Shown: positions 1-8,652 of the stretch, piece by piece
Numbering within the stretch: the first letter of the stretch is position 1
How the letters are laid out: every line of letters starts with the position of its first letter
Source: Gammaproteobacteria bacterium
GTDB taxonomy: Bacteria > Pseudomonadota > Gammaproteobacteria > SZUA-229
Assembly: GCA_030595325.1 (NCBI GenBank)
Contig: JAUVDN010000004.1
Coordinates: forward strand, 1 to 54,842
Length of the DNA: 54,842 nt
Reading direction: 5' to 3'
Translations under genes and position numbers: made by a program
Notes under the pieces: model-generated
What the model was told of the DNA's origin: nothing
The model's database searches: none
What the model saw: the letters and a program-made list of their open reading frames with translations, nothing else

Positions 1-141
1 AGCAACTGCTTCTTCTGAAGCATACTGAATCAATGGTTTATCAACCACTGTAAGCATTTCTTTAGCGATGGCTTTGGTTGCTGGTAAAAATCGTGTGCCT
101 AAACCTGCGACAGGAAAAACTGCCGTACGAATTGAACTCAT
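1..141 (-). CDS. galU: UTP-glucose-1-phosphate uridylyltransferase, N-terminal part (truncated by window edge)
   Basis: Only the first 47 codons are inside the window; the gene runs off the left edge. Reading the minus strand from the ATG at 139-141 gives the classic nucleotidyltransferase start: [18 protein letters not shown] followed by [15 protein letters not shown]. In GalU the [11 protein letters not shown] segment binds the UTP triphosphate. The enzyme makes UDP-glucose for envelope polysaccharides in the cytosol. It is divergent from fdxA, with a perfect 22-bp palindrome 32 bp upstream of its start. Identification rests on this N-terminal motif alone, so a close paralogue (for example a GalF-type or other glucose-1-phosphate nucleotidyltransferase) cannot be fully excluded. 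Confidence 0.9.
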   Translation of the reverse strand, partial: MSSIRTAVFPVAGLGTRFLPATKAIAKEMLTVVDKPLIQYASEEAVA

Positions 142-173
142 GTTGATATCCTAAATTTGTTTAAAATAATATG

Positions 174-195
174 TAGTAACTATATATAGTTACTA
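174..195. promoter_or_regulatory. Perfect 22-bp palindrome in the galU/fdxA divergent region
   Basis: The sequence from 174 to 195 reads identically on both strands (half-site TAGTAACTATA). A second inverted repeat overlaps it: ACTAACC at 192-198 and GGTTAGT at 210-216. Position between divergent genes, close to the galU start, suggests an operator. The binding protein is unknown. It could also be a cruciform or chance AT-rich palindrome, although 22 perfect bases is long for chance. Confidence 0.45.
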
Positions 196-392
196 ACCTA
201 TATATTATCGGTTAGTTATCGATTTGTTATAGATTATAAATAAATGCTATTTATGGTGGATTTTAGACTATGTTGGCACGCATGTTCAGGTGACTATGGT
301 AAAATGTTCGTCTAATTATTAAATTAGCTAGTTTTTCTAGTGGTTTCTTTAAACTCAAAATCCACATCGAATATTAAAAGCAGAAATATTAT

Positions 393-716
393 ATGACTTA
401 CGTAGTTGTCGAAGATTGTATTAAGTGTAAACACACCGATTGTGTTGATGTTTGCCCAGTAGACTGTTTCCATGAAGGACCTAATTATCTGGTTATCGAT
501 CCTGAAGAATGTATCGATTGCACACTGTGTGAACCGGAGTGCCCGATAGGTGCTATTTTTGCCGATGACGATGTACCCGAAGGTCAGGAGCAGTTCATCG
601 AGCTCAATGCTGAATTAAGCCTGGAATGGCCAGTAATAAATACTAGCAAAGAATCACCGGCTGATGCTACTGAGTGGGAAGGCAAACCTGACAAGCTAGC
701 GCTGTTAGAACGTTGA
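393..716 (+). CDS. fdxA: 7Fe-8S ferredoxin, FdxA type
   Basis: A 107-residue electron carrier of the Azotobacter FdI/FdxA family, holding one 3Fe-4S and one 4Fe-4S cluster in the cytosol. The N-terminus ([18 protein letters not shown]) and the [15 protein letters not shown] segment supply the ligand cysteines. The acidic C-terminal extension after about residue 58 and the length match the family. The start ATG at 393 gives the expected MTYVV N-terminus. It stands alone: galU is divergent and the next gene starts 109 bp downstream with a different role. In many gammaproteobacteria fdxA sits near mutS or recA; that is not seen here. Confidence 0.95.
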   Translation: MTYVVVEDCIKCKHTDCVDVCPVDCFHEGPNYLVIDPEECIDCTLCEPECPIGAIFADDDVPEGQEQFIELNAELSLEWPVINTSKESPADATEWEGKPDKLALLER

Positions 717-793
717 TAGATAATAACTAATTACCTGGCCCACCTCTTAATTAAGCAAAGTAACAAACCCACAATAACCCCGTAACTATAAAG

Positions 794-805
794 CCCTGAT
801 CAGGG
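794..805. promoter_or_regulatory. 12-bp palindrome overlapping the only Shine-Dalgarno-like run upstream of the nuclease gene
   Basis: CCCTGATCAGGG is a perfect palindrome. Its right arm includes the AGGGG run, the only purine-rich Shine-Dalgarno-like stretch upstream of the GTG start at 826. The spacing to 826 (about 20 bases) is too long for direct use. A tiny ORF starting at ATG 809 ends in a TGA that overlaps the GTG start, so translational coupling is conceivable. Weak, inferred element. Confidence 0.25.
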
Positions 806-825
806 GTCATGAAGATAATATTTCT

Positions 826-3759
826 GTGAATAGTTCGCCAGTAATTGAAGTACCTGCACATAAAAATATACTTCGATACTCAGCTGAATTTATCATTGAG
901 CAGTTTGGTGAACAATTACCCGACTTTTCAAATCTATACGTCCTGTTGCCACATGCGCAGACCACTCAGCAATTCAATCAGGCACTTTACCGTCAGCTAG
1001 ATTCTAACGTAGCTGCCATTATTCCTCCATGGTCTGGCACCTTAAGGAGCTGGGCAAATGTATTCTCTGACAATGAACATCCTGACCACCCAATTATCAG
1101 CGAACAAGCTCGTCAGTTATTGTTTATTGAAGCTTTGCAACAACACCCTGACTTATTCAAAGAAGAAAATAAATGGCAAGTTACACAAGCACTTCTAAAA
1201 TTCTTTGATGATCTGAGTTTAAACCAGAACAATCTTTTTACTTCAGCAGAAGAATGGGACAGTAAACTGCATCAGGCCTATGGCATAGAAAAGAAAAACT
1301 TTCAGTTTGAAAGCTTACAACATGAAAGCAAACTGGTTTATACATTATGGCATGCATGGCAAGAACAGCTCTCTGGCAATCAGCTGTATGATGAAACAGG
1401 CGATTACCTTTCCAGATTAAAGGCCGCTTCTACAAAATTTATTAATACCGAGCCAGGGAAGCAATATTTTATATGTTTAGGGTTATCGCAATACACTAAA
1501 GCAGAAATCGATTTTATAAATCATCTTGTTTCCAATAACCGATGTATCGTTTTAGAACACGAAAAAACAATATCCACTGACACAAACGGTGAAATAGATG
1601 ACTCTTTTATTGCAGATAATCATGCCTACGCTAACTTTTTAAACAAGACTTTTTCAACGTCAGCTACAAATATTAAGCAGCGTGCAAAAATGTTTAGTGA
1701 TGAGTTTTCTGACACACTGCCTTTTTCCGTTTATCTAGCTAAAGATGAAGAACAACAAATACGTGCCATTGATTATGCTGTCCGTAGCAGTATTACCAAA
1801 GGCAACAACAGTATTGCCATCGTCAGTGAAGACAGAAAACTATCAAGGCGTCTGCGCGCCTTGCTGGAACGTGCAAACATTCAGTTACAGGATAATGCTG
1901 GCTGGTCACTGGCCACAACACAAGCGGCTACCGTTATCGATCGTTGGCTTGAGTGTATCGAAGAGGATTTCAGTGCTTACCCCCTACTCGATTGCTTAAA
2001 GTCGCCTTTTGTAAACTTCGGCGCCAGTGAAACGAATACTGATACAATATTCGATGAAAGTTTTAAAACAAATTACAAGCAGAACATATATCGTTTTGAA
2101 CATGATTTAATCTTTCATGAAAACGTTAGTAGCAATATCTCAGAATATAAAAAACAACTGAAAATAAGATTAAAACGCCTGACACACTGGCCACAAGATT
2201 CCTACAAAGATCTTATCGATATATTGGACCACCTGGAAACATGTGCAAAACCTTTAACATCGCTACATACAGATAACAAAAACATTAAGCTGACTGATTT
2301 TCTTAGTTCACTTATTACCAGCCTAAAATCACTGGGTATCATACACTGCTACCAGTCAGATGAAGCTGGGCTTATTTTATTAGAAACACTCGCATCACTT
2401 AAACAGAGCACTGAATATTCTGATCCTCTATTAAGCTGGCATGACTGTCGACTATGGCTAGGCATGGCACTTGAATCTCAAAATTTTACGCCACCAAAAA
2501 ACAATTCTAACGTGCAACTGATGACACTGGAGCAATCATCCTGTCTTCAGTTCGATTTAATAATAATTGCTGCCACAGAATCTCAACACTTTCCTGGCAG
2601 CGCAGATATCTCGCCATTCTTTAACCAGGCCGTTCGTGCCTCACTCGGGCTAAGCACCTGGAGTGAACAACGTGAGCAACGGCACGAATTATTTAATCGC
2701 ACCTTGCTCTCAGCACCTGAAATATTATTAACCGCGTGTAATGAAGAGAAAGGTGAAGAGAAACCTGTTTCACCCTGGTTAGAACTGCTGATTAATTTCT
2801 ACGAACTTGCCTACAACAGAAAACCAATTAATAACGAGCTGAAACAACTGGTTGACGATGGCAGTGAAGTCTTTAACGCGGATAGTCATACACTACCAGA
2901 ACTCGCGCAACAACCTGCACCTAGCGCAGTGGACGAACTAATCCCTGAAAGAATTTCTGCCAGCTCCTACCAGCGTTTAATTAATTGCCCCTACCAGTTC
3001 TTTGCTGCCGATAACCTACGGCTTAAGGCATTAGAAGAACTCAGTGACGAGTTAAAAAAATCAGATTACGGCGAACGCATCCACCTGATATTACAAGTAT
3101 TTCACAATGGCCATGATTACCATGGCAATGCTTTCCCAAATAAAATAACTGACAATAATCGCAGCGAAGCAGAGCTTTACCTTAACGAACTATCTGAAAA
3201 AATATTTCTTATAGATCTGGTAGACAATGCACTTCATCGAAGCTGGTTGTATCGGTGGAAAAAACACATTCCGGCATATATAAGCTGGCAGATTCAACAA
3301 GAATTAGAATGGGCATTTTATGCCAGTGAAAAGAATCTTGAGATAGAACTAGATATCGACAGTGATCAGACAATCAAAATATATGGCCGGCTTGATCGCA
3401 TCGATAGCAGTAAGACCAACAATTCACATGCCATTATTGACTACAAAACCGGGGCTACAGCTAAACAAATCGATGTCGATAGTGGTGAAAATGTTCAGCT
3501 TTCCACCTATGCCTTGCTCGAGCCCGAGGCCGATGAAGTCAAATACTTATCCGTGGATTCATCAAATCAAAAAGTAGAAAACAGGTCATCTTTGAGTGGT
3601 GACAATCTTGACGTCAATCGAGACAAAAATATCAGCCGTTTAATTGATATGTTTAAACAGATTAAAAATCAGCAAGCATTACCCGCCTGGGGTGATGAGA
3701 TAGCTTGCCGTTTCTGTAATTTTTCAGGGTTATGCCGAAAGGCAGAGTGGTCGGAGTAA
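826..3759 (+). CDS. RecB/AddB-like PD-(D/E)XK nuclease, probable DNA repair protein
   Basis: A 977-residue protein of the AddB-like 'probable DNA repair protein' family. The N-terminal two thirds resemble an inactivated UvrD-type helicase core. The C-terminal nuclease shows GRLDRID, then DYKTG with Asp at residue 872, then QLSTYAL. Cys721 (LINCPYQFF) together with Cys961, Cys964 and Cys970 (CRFCNFSGLC) form the typical four-cysteine Fe-S staple of AddB-type nucleases. The start is GTG at 826; no in-frame ATG with a better site lies nearby. The partner UvrD/RecB-type helicase usually beside this gene is absent here: fdxA is upstream and a convergent lipoprotein gene follows. Likely acts in double-strand break end processing, by family inference. 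Confidence 0.85.
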   Translation: MNSSPVIEVPAHKNILRYSAEFIIEQFGEQLPDFSNLYVLLPHAQTTQQFNQALYRQLDSNVAAIIPPWSGTLRSWANVFSDNEHPDHPIISEQARQLLFIEALQQHPDLFKEENKWQVTQALLKFFDDLSLNQNNLFTSAEEWDSKLHQAYGIEKKNFQFESLQHESKLVYTLWHAWQEQLSGNQLYDETGDYLSRLKAASTKFINTEPGKQYFICLGLSQYTKAEIDFINHLVSNNRCIVLEHEKTISTDTNGEIDDSFIADNHAYANFLNKTFSTSATNIKQRAKMFSDEFSDTLPFSVYLAKDEEQQIRAIDYAVRSSITKGNNSIAIVSEDRKLSRRLRALLERANIQLQDNAGWSLATTQAATVIDRWLECIEEDFSAYPLLDCLKSPFVNFGASETNTDTIFDESFKTNYKQNIYRFEHDLIFHENVSSNISEYKKQLKIRLKRLTHWPQDSYKDLIDILDHLETCAKPLTSLHTDNKNIKLTDFLSSLITSLKSLGIIHCYQSDEAGLILLETLASLKQSTEYSDPLLSWHDCRLWLGMALESQNFTPPKNNSNVQLMTLEQSSCLQFDLIIIAATESQHFPGSADISPFFNQAVRASLGLSTWSEQREQRHELFNRTLLSAPEILLTACNEEKGEEKPVSPWLELLINFYELAYNRKPINNELKQLVDDGSEVFNADSHTLPELAQQPAPSAVDELIPERISASSYQRLINCPYQFFAADNLRLKALEELSDELKKSDYGERIHLILQVFHNGHDYHGNAFPNKITDNNRSEAELYLNELSEKIFLIDLVDNALHRSWLYRWKKHIPAYISWQIQQELEWAFYASEKNLEIELDIDSDQTIKIYGRLDRIDSSKTNNSHAIIDYKTGATAKQIDVDSGENVQLSTYALLEPEADEVKYLSVDSSNQKVENRSSLSGDNLDVNRDKNISRLIDMFKQIKNQQALPAWGDEIACRFCNFSGLCRKAEWSE

Positions 3760-3769
3760 ATAGCACTCC

Positions 3770-3790
3770 AATGAATAATGAATAATGAAT
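3770..3790. repeat. Heptamer tandem repeat AATGAAT x3
   Basis: Three exact head-to-tail copies of AATGAAT start 11 bases after the nuclease-gene stop codon. The same heptamer recurs at 10416-10443, which suggests a dispersed intergenic repeat rather than isolated slippage. Confidence 0.8.
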
Positions 3791-3805
3791 GGTAACAGAT
3801 AAAAT

Positions 3806-3838
3806 AAAAAAGCTTCATTTCGAAAAATGAAGCTTTTT
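3806..3838. terminator. Bidirectional rho-independent terminator
   Basis: AAAAAGCTTCATTT and AAATGAAGCTTTTT form a 14-bp stem around a CGAA tetraloop. A-run and T-run flank both sides, so it works for both the upstream plus-strand nuclease gene and the downstream minus-strand lipoprotein gene, which converge here. Confidence 0.9.
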
Positions 3839-3863
3839 ATAGTCAGTCGCTTATTATCTATTA

Positions 3864-5012
3864 TTATTTTACTGCAAACAGTGAGCCTGCAACACTATTA
3901 AAGTACACATGGTTTTCACTTATTACAGCGCCGGAATAAATATTGCCATCGACACGATATTTCCATCGCTTGGCTCCATCATTTGCGTTAAGCGCATATA
4001 GATGCCCATCAGTACTGCCGACAAAAACCGTGTTAGACGCAACACTGACTGGTGCGAACACACTCGCTTCTGTTCTAAACTCCCATTCACGCGTTCCATC
4101 TTCTGCATCATAGGCATATATGTATCCATCTTTACTGCCGACGAATACTCTATCGTGATATATCGCAGGTGATGACAAAACAGGACCCGATGTCTTCTTA
4201 ACCCAGGATTGCTGTCCAGTATGAATATTTACCGCATAGACGCGTTTATCATCAGAACCAAAGTAAACATTGCGTTCATCAACAGCTGGTGAAGAATGTA
4301 TTTTGCCGTTTGTCTTAAATTTCCAGTATTCCTGACCGGTTTGACGGTTTACTGCATACATGTGACCACCAAGTGTTCCGAAATAAATGTAGTTGCCAAA
4401 CACTGCGGGTGAACTATAGATAGGTGATTTAGCGTTAAAACTCCACTTTCTAAAACCTGTCTTTGCATCTGCCGCATACAAATTTCCGTCTTCACTGGCG
4501 AAATAGATTATGCCGTCAACAATAATCGGTGACGAAGAAATCGGTCCCTTTGTTTCCTGCTTCCAAACCAGAGACTGATTGCTGGCTTTAATCGCATAAA
4601 GCGTTTTATCCCAGCTACCGACATAGACAATACCGTCAGATACAGCCGGTGTTGATTCTACGTTGCCGCCTGTCTTATAGCGCCATTTCAATTGGCCATC
4701 TTTCTGATTAACTGCGTACAAGTGTTTATCATTACTACCTAGATATATTGTGCCATCCGCAACCACTGGTGATGAGTAGGTTTTATCTGGCGCACTATAC
4801 TTCCAGTGCAGTGAGTTCAGTCTGATTGGTGCATCATCGCCGTAGACTGCTGTATGGCTAGCATCACCACGAAACATGGTCGTTTTTCCACTGCCACATG
4901 CAGTTAGGACCAGCATCGAAGCTGTCAGCCCTGTAATCAATAGATTTTTAATTGTAGTTTTCATAAAAGTAGACTTCATATAACGTTTATTATTTATCTT
5001 GAAATTATTCAT
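3864..5012 (-). CDS. PQQ-like beta-propeller repeat lipoprotein
   Basis: An outer- or inner-membrane-anchored periplasmic protein built of repeated WKY/WKF...SSPVV..G.IY.GS..... LYA units, about seven or eight, as in PQQ-like (BamB-type) propellers. A hydrophobic signal segment ends in the lipobox LTAC. The ORF is open from an ATG at 5030, but the ATG at 5012 has GGAG nine bases upstream, so it is preferred; starts at 4979 or 4964 would give a more usual short signal n-region. Unlike bamB, it is not next to der or hisS. The repeats could hold PQQ or only form a scaffold. Function is unknown beyond the fold. It has its own promoter region (5031-5193) and ends at a shared terminator. Confidence 0.8.
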   Translation of the reverse strand: MNNFKINNKRYMKSTFMKTTIKNLLITGLTASMLVLTACGSGKTTMFRGDASHTAVYGDDAPIRLNSLHWKYSAPDKTYSSPVVADGTIYLGSNDKHLYAVNQKDGQLKWRYKTGGNVESTPAVSDGIVYVGSWDKTLYAIKASNQSLVWKQETKGPISSSPIIVDGIIYFASEDGNLYAADAKTGFRKWSFNAKSPIYSSPAVFGNYIYFGTLGGHMYAVNRQTGQEYWKFKTNGKIHSSPAVDERNVYFGSDDKRVYAVNIHTGQQSWVKKTSGPVLSSPAIYHDRVFVGSKDGYIYAYDAEDGTREWEFRTEASVFAPVSVASNTVFVGSTDGHLYALNANDGAKRWKYRVDGNIYSGAVISENHVYFNSVAGSLFAVK

Positions 5013-5193
5013 TTCTAAAAGCTCCAACATTCCCTAGTATTTTTATAATGCCGTAACATGTTTACAGGCATGCTTAATTGTAGATTTTATTGCAATGTTT
5101 ATTACATTTTTTATTGTATGAAGAATAGACTAAATTTAAGAGAAATTGCTTAATACGATTTCTTCTTTATTACTTTTTCAACACTTGTGAGTG

Positions 5194-5232
5194 CTATCTG
5201 CTTGAGCTATCTGCTTGAGCTATCTATTTGAG
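5194..5232. repeat. 13-bp tandem repeat x3 across the alr stop codon
   Basis: CTATCTGCTTGAG occurs exactly at 5194-5206 and 5207-5219 and with two changes at 5220-5232. The third copy holds the alr stop codon and last codons. See the finding on 13-bp repeats at gene ends. Confidence 0.9.
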
Positions 5233-6308
5233 CCATATGCCGCTCCAGCATTACATAAAAGCTCATAAGCGATACTATTACTCGCTGCGGCAACATCATC
5301 CACACTTAGCTCATTACCCCAAAGCACAACACGATCACCTATTTTTACATCTACATCAGACAGATCTATACAGATACTATCCATCGATACACGACCGAGT
5401 AACGCACAACGCTCCCCACTCACCCAGACCGGTGTACCATTGTTCGCATGCCGAGGGTAACCGTCGCCATAACCTACGGCAACAATTCCCACCGTTAAGT
5501 CTTTGTCGCTACTAAAAGTACTGCCATAACCGATGGCCTCACCGGCTTTAACCGGTTTGATATCGATAAGGATTGATTCAAACTGCATCGCCGGTTGCAG
5601 CTTAAGCTCTACTGCAGAAGTGCCCGAAAATGGCGATGAGCCATACAACATAATACCCGGGCGTACGATTTCAAAATGACTTTTGGGAATACCCATTATC
5701 GCAGCCGAGTTAGCCATACTGCAATTAACATTAATATCATTAGTTACATTAAGAAAAGATTCTAACTGGTTGATATTTAGTTTATTATTGGGGTCGTCAG
5801 CATTCGCAAAATGACTCATCAGGTAAACATCGTTTACCTGTTCACAATTACGCAGTTGACCAAAAAACTCATCCACCTCACCTACAGAAATGCCCAGACG
5901 ATGCATGCCAGTATCAACTTTTAGCCAGACATCTATGGCTGATGATGTTTCATTCTTCAACAAAATATCCAGCTGTGAGCGCTGATGAACAACCGTTGAT
6001 ATATTTAATGCAGCAAACTGATCGAGTTCTTGCGTATTGTTAAAACCATGTAACACCACAAGTGGCTTGTCACAGCCAGCATCACGTAACGCAAAGGCTT
6101 CTTGAGGCATGGCAACAGCAAAGATATCGGCTGCTGCTAAATGCTCAGCCACTTCCAGCATGCCATGACCGTACGCATTAGACTTGATCACTGCCATGAC
6201 CTGGCAGTTCGGAGCATACTCTCTAACGAGATTTAGATTATGTGATAATGCATCTGGATTGATTGAAACACTGGCACGACGCCACGGTGTTGATTGAGAC
6301 TCAATCAT
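5220..6308 (-). CDS. alr: Alanine racemase
   Basis: A 362-residue PLP enzyme that makes D-alanine for peptidoglycan in the cytosol. The PLP lysine is Lys42 in VIKSNAYGHG. The second-subunit tyrosine motif (GYGSTF), the C-terminal LLGRVSMDSICID segment and the length are all typical. The ATG overlaps the dnaB stop codon (ATGA, 6305-6308), so translation is probably coupled to dnaB, as in the conserved dnaB-alr order of gammaproteobacteria. The 3' end runs into a 13-bp tandem repeat, so the last residues (SNR) may have drifted. Confidence 0.97.
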   Translation of the reverse strand: MIESQSTPWRRASVSINPDALSHNLNLVREYAPNCQVMAVIKSNAYGHGMLEVAEHLAAADIFAVAMPQEAFALRDAGCDKPLVVLHGFNNTQELDQFAALNISTVVHQRSQLDILLKNETSSAIDVWLKVDTGMHRLGISVGEVDEFFGQLRNCEQVNDVYLMSHFANADDPNNKLNINQLESFLNVTNDINVNCSMANSAAIMGIPKSHFEIVRPGIMLYGSSPFSGTSAVELKLQPAMQFESILIDIKPVKAGEAIGYGSTFSSDKDLTVGIVAVGYGDGYPRHANNGTPVWVSGERCALLGRVSMDSICIDLSDVDVKIGDRVVLWGNELSVDDVAAASNSIAYELLCNAGAAYGSNR

Positions 6309-7735
6309 TCAAACCCATCGTTGTTGTACATTTCAGGTATGTAATTTTCAAATTTGGTGTATTTACCCAAAAATGTAAGCAGAGATTTTCCAATTGGACC
6401 ATTACGCTGTTTGGCAATGATGATTTCAGCGACACCTTTCTGCGGGCTGTCATCGTTATAGACCTCATCACGGTAGATGAAAACGATTAAATCTGCATCT
6501 TGCTCAATCGCTCCCGATTCACGCAGGTCTGACATTACCGGGCGTTTATCCGGACGTTGCTCCAGACTACGGTTTAGCTGCGATAACGCGATAACCGGTA
6601 CTTTTAACTCTTTAGCCATGGCTTTCAAACTACGTGAGATTTCTGAAATCTCCGTTGTACGGTTTTCATTACTGCCATGAATCTGCATTAACTGCAGGTA
6701 GTCGATGATAATTAACCCTAAACCGTGTTGCCGCTTTAAACGTCTGGCGCGTGCTCTGATATCACTGGGTGATAACGCCGGCGTATCATCAATGAATATT
6801 TTAGTTTCAGACAGGATATGAATCGCCGATGTAATGCGTGCCCAATCTTCATCTGTTAACTGACCGGTTCGAATATGGTGAGCATCAACACGACCTAAGG
6901 AGGAGATCATACGCATGGTAAGTGAATCACCCGGCATCTCCATACTGAATATGGCCACGGGCAGCTTGTCTGCGATGGCCGCGTTTTCTGCAATATTCAT
7001 CGCAAAAGTCGTTTTGCCCATAGAAGGACGACCCGCAACAATAACCAGATCAGATTCCTGCAAACCTGTGGTCATTTCATCAAATTTATCAAATCCGGTG
7101 GATACACCGGTTATACCGCCATCACTGTTAAAAAGCTTATCGATTTTATCAACGGTTTTTGACAGCAGTAATTTCATCTCTTGAAAACCACTGGTGCCGC
7201 GAGAGCCTTGCTCAGCGATATGAAATACTTTTTTCTCAGCGTTATCGAGCAATTCCTTACTATCGCGCCCTTCAGGTTGAAAACCGCTACTACTAATATC
7301 TGTACCAACCGCTATTAATTGACGCAATACCGACTTTTCGCGGACGATGTTAGCATAGGCAACGATGTTCGCTGCACTTGGCGTATCTTTAGCCAAAGAC
7401 CCTAAATAGACCAAACCGCCCGCCTGCTCAAGCTGTTCATTTTTTTCCAGACACTGGGACAAGGTAACCGCATCAAACGGATCGTTACGTGCCTCTAGTT
7501 CACGAATAGCTGAAAACAGCAGGCGATGGTCGTAACGATAAAAATCTTCTTCAACTAATTTGTCTGCAATGTTTTCCCAGGCACGGTTATCCAGTAATAA
7601 ACCGCCAATAACAGCCTGCTCTGCTTCGATAGAGTGAGGTGGCACACGTAAGCTGCTGGTTTGACTGTCAGACATGACGTCTGATGATGGAAATGGTGCT
7701 GTTTCTGACATAAATAAATCCGTTGAATTGGACAT
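6305..7735 (-). CDS. dnaB: Replicative DNA helicase
   Basis: A hexameric 5'-3' helicase that unwinds DNA at the replication fork. The N-terminal domain begins at VPPHSIEAEQAVIGGLLLDN (from residue 31). The RecA-like domain has Walker A GRPSMGKTT at about 235-243, IIIDYLQLM as Walker B, and SDLRESGAIEQDAD near the C-terminus. There is no intein. Length (476) fits the family (E. coli 471). The start is uncertain: Met1, Met9 and Met21 are all upstream of the conserved region and none has a strong ribosome site. It follows rplI after a 384-bp spacer carrying a palindromic element and ends overlapping alr. Confidence 0.97.
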   Translation of the reverse strand: MSNSTDLFMSETAPFPSSDVMSDSQTSSLRVPPHSIEAEQAVIGGLLLDNRAWENIADKLVEEDFYRYDHRLLFSAIRELEARNDPFDAVTLSQCLEKNEQLEQAGGLVYLGSLAKDTPSAANIVAYANIVREKSVLRQLIAVGTDISSSGFQPEGRDSKELLDNAEKKVFHIAEQGSRGTSGFQEMKLLLSKTVDKIDKLFNSDGGITGVSTGFDKFDEMTTGLQESDLVIVAGRPSMGKTTFAMNIAENAAIADKLPVAIFSMEMPGDSLTMRMISSLGRVDAHHIRTGQLTDEDWARITSAIHILSETKIFIDDTPALSPSDIRARARRLKRQHGLGLIIIDYLQLMQIHGSNENRTTEISEISRSLKAMAKELKVPVIALSQLNRSLEQRPDKRPVMSDLRESGAIEQDADLIVFIYRDEVYNDDSPQKGVAEIIIAKQRNGPIGKSLLTFLGKYTKFENYIPEMYNNDGFE

Positions 7736-7890
7736 TGATTATAAAGACACATGAGTCTTAACGGAAGGTATTTATAATTAATGAATAGGAACCTGGTAAA
7801 TCAAATGATTTCTCATTGAGAAAATGTTTTTGGATGACTGTTTATGGCCATTAGCTGACCTCCAGAAAAAAATAAAATCAAAAGAATTTT

Positions 7891-8007
7891 CACCACAGAG
7901 GACACGGAGGTCACAGAGGTCACAGAGGTTTTTTATTGTTAACCGCGCCGCAGGCGCATTTAACAATAATAAGGCTTTCCTCTGTGACCTCCGTGTCCTC
8001 TGTGGTG
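7891..8007. repeat. 117-bp nested palindromic element with 29-bp perfect terminal inverted repeats
   Basis: The outer arms 7891-7919 and 7979-8007 are perfect reverse complements (CACCACAGAGGACACGGAGG...). A second copy of TCACAGAGG follows the left arm directly (7920-7928). Inside are a 10-bp stem (TTATTGTTAA, 7933-7942 with 7960-7969) and an inner 5-bp stem GCGCC/GGCGC (7945-7949, 7953-7957). No protein is encoded. CACAGAG/CACGGAG-rich palindromes of this type are known intergenic repeats in many bacterial genomes. It may be a MITE-like or REP-like element, or an RNA hairpin between rplI and dnaB. Confidence 0.85.
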
Positions 8008-8068
8008 AGTAGCTTTTAAAGTTTTTGACTTTGTCAGCTATGACTCAACAGCTGACTTCTTCGCGCAT

Positions 8069-8097
8069 AAAAAAGACCCGCATATAGCGAGCCTTTT
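8069..8097 (-). terminator. Rho-independent terminator after rplI
   Basis: On the minus strand AAAAGGCTCGC, loop TATAT and GCGGGTCTTTT pair over 11 positions (two G-U pairs), followed by a T-run. It lies just downstream of the rplI stop at 8120 and probably separates the ribosomal-protein transcript from dnaB. Confidence 0.75.
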
Positions 8098-8119
8098 CAA
8101 TTAACCATTACAGCAAAGA

Positions 8120-8575
8120 TTATTCGTCTTCTTCACCAATAATAGTAACTTTAACTACCGCATCAACATCAGTATGAAGATGAAGTGTTACTTCATACTC
8201 ACCCGCTTGACGAATAGGGCCTTCAGGAAGACGAACTTCACGCTTCTCAACGTCAACGCCTGCCGCTGTAACGGCAGAAGCGATATCAACATTACCGATA
8301 GAACCGAACAACTTGCCTTCAGTACCCGATTTAGCAGTAATACTGATAGTCATTGCTTCAATCAGCTCACGGCGTTTTTCAGCAGAAGCTATAGCGTCAG
8401 TGGCCATTTTTTCAAATTCAGCACGACGTGATTCAATTTCTGCTTTGTTTGCATCTGATGCAACTTTAGCCTTACCTTGTGGTAATAAGAAATTACGCGC
8501 ATAGCCTGATTTAACATTAACCAGATCACCAATACTGCCAAGACGATCAATTTTTTCAAATAAGATGACTTCCAT
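8120..8575 (-). CDS. rplI: 50S ribosomal protein L9
   Basis: 151 residues, normal length for L9. The N-terminal domain is clear (MEVILFEKIDRLGSIGDLVNVKSGYARNFLLP... in part), with the long connecting helix rich in Lys/Glu and the C-terminal RNA-binding domain. GAGG lies 8 bases before the ATG. It is the last gene of the rpsF-rpsR-DUF2232-rplI cluster and is followed by a terminator. The acidic tail (IIGEEDE) is unremarkable. Confidence 0.98.
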   Translation of the reverse strand: MEVILFEKIDRLGSIGDLVNVKSGYARNFLLPQGKAKVASDANKAEIESRRAEFEKMATDAIASAEKRRELIEAMTISITAKSGTEGKLFGSIGNVDIASAVTAAGVDVEKREVRLPEGPIRQAGEYEVTLHLHTDVDAVVKVTIIGEEDE

Positions 8576-8652
8576 CTTTCTAACCTCTTCTTAAATCTAA
8601 GATGTAAAAACAATTAAGTAATTACTATGTATGTATCAATTCTTTGTACTTG

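Noticed and set aside
5069-5193. Possible tRNA or small RNA upstream of alr/PQQ gene
   Set aside because: No cloverleaf arms or T-loop consensus; only AT-rich promoter-like DNA.
7778-8012. Two ORFs through the 117-bp palindrome (both strands)
   Set aside because: They are mirror images of an inverted repeat, with repetitive peptides (CDLCDL, RSQRSQ). This is the common artefact of CACAGAG palindromes.
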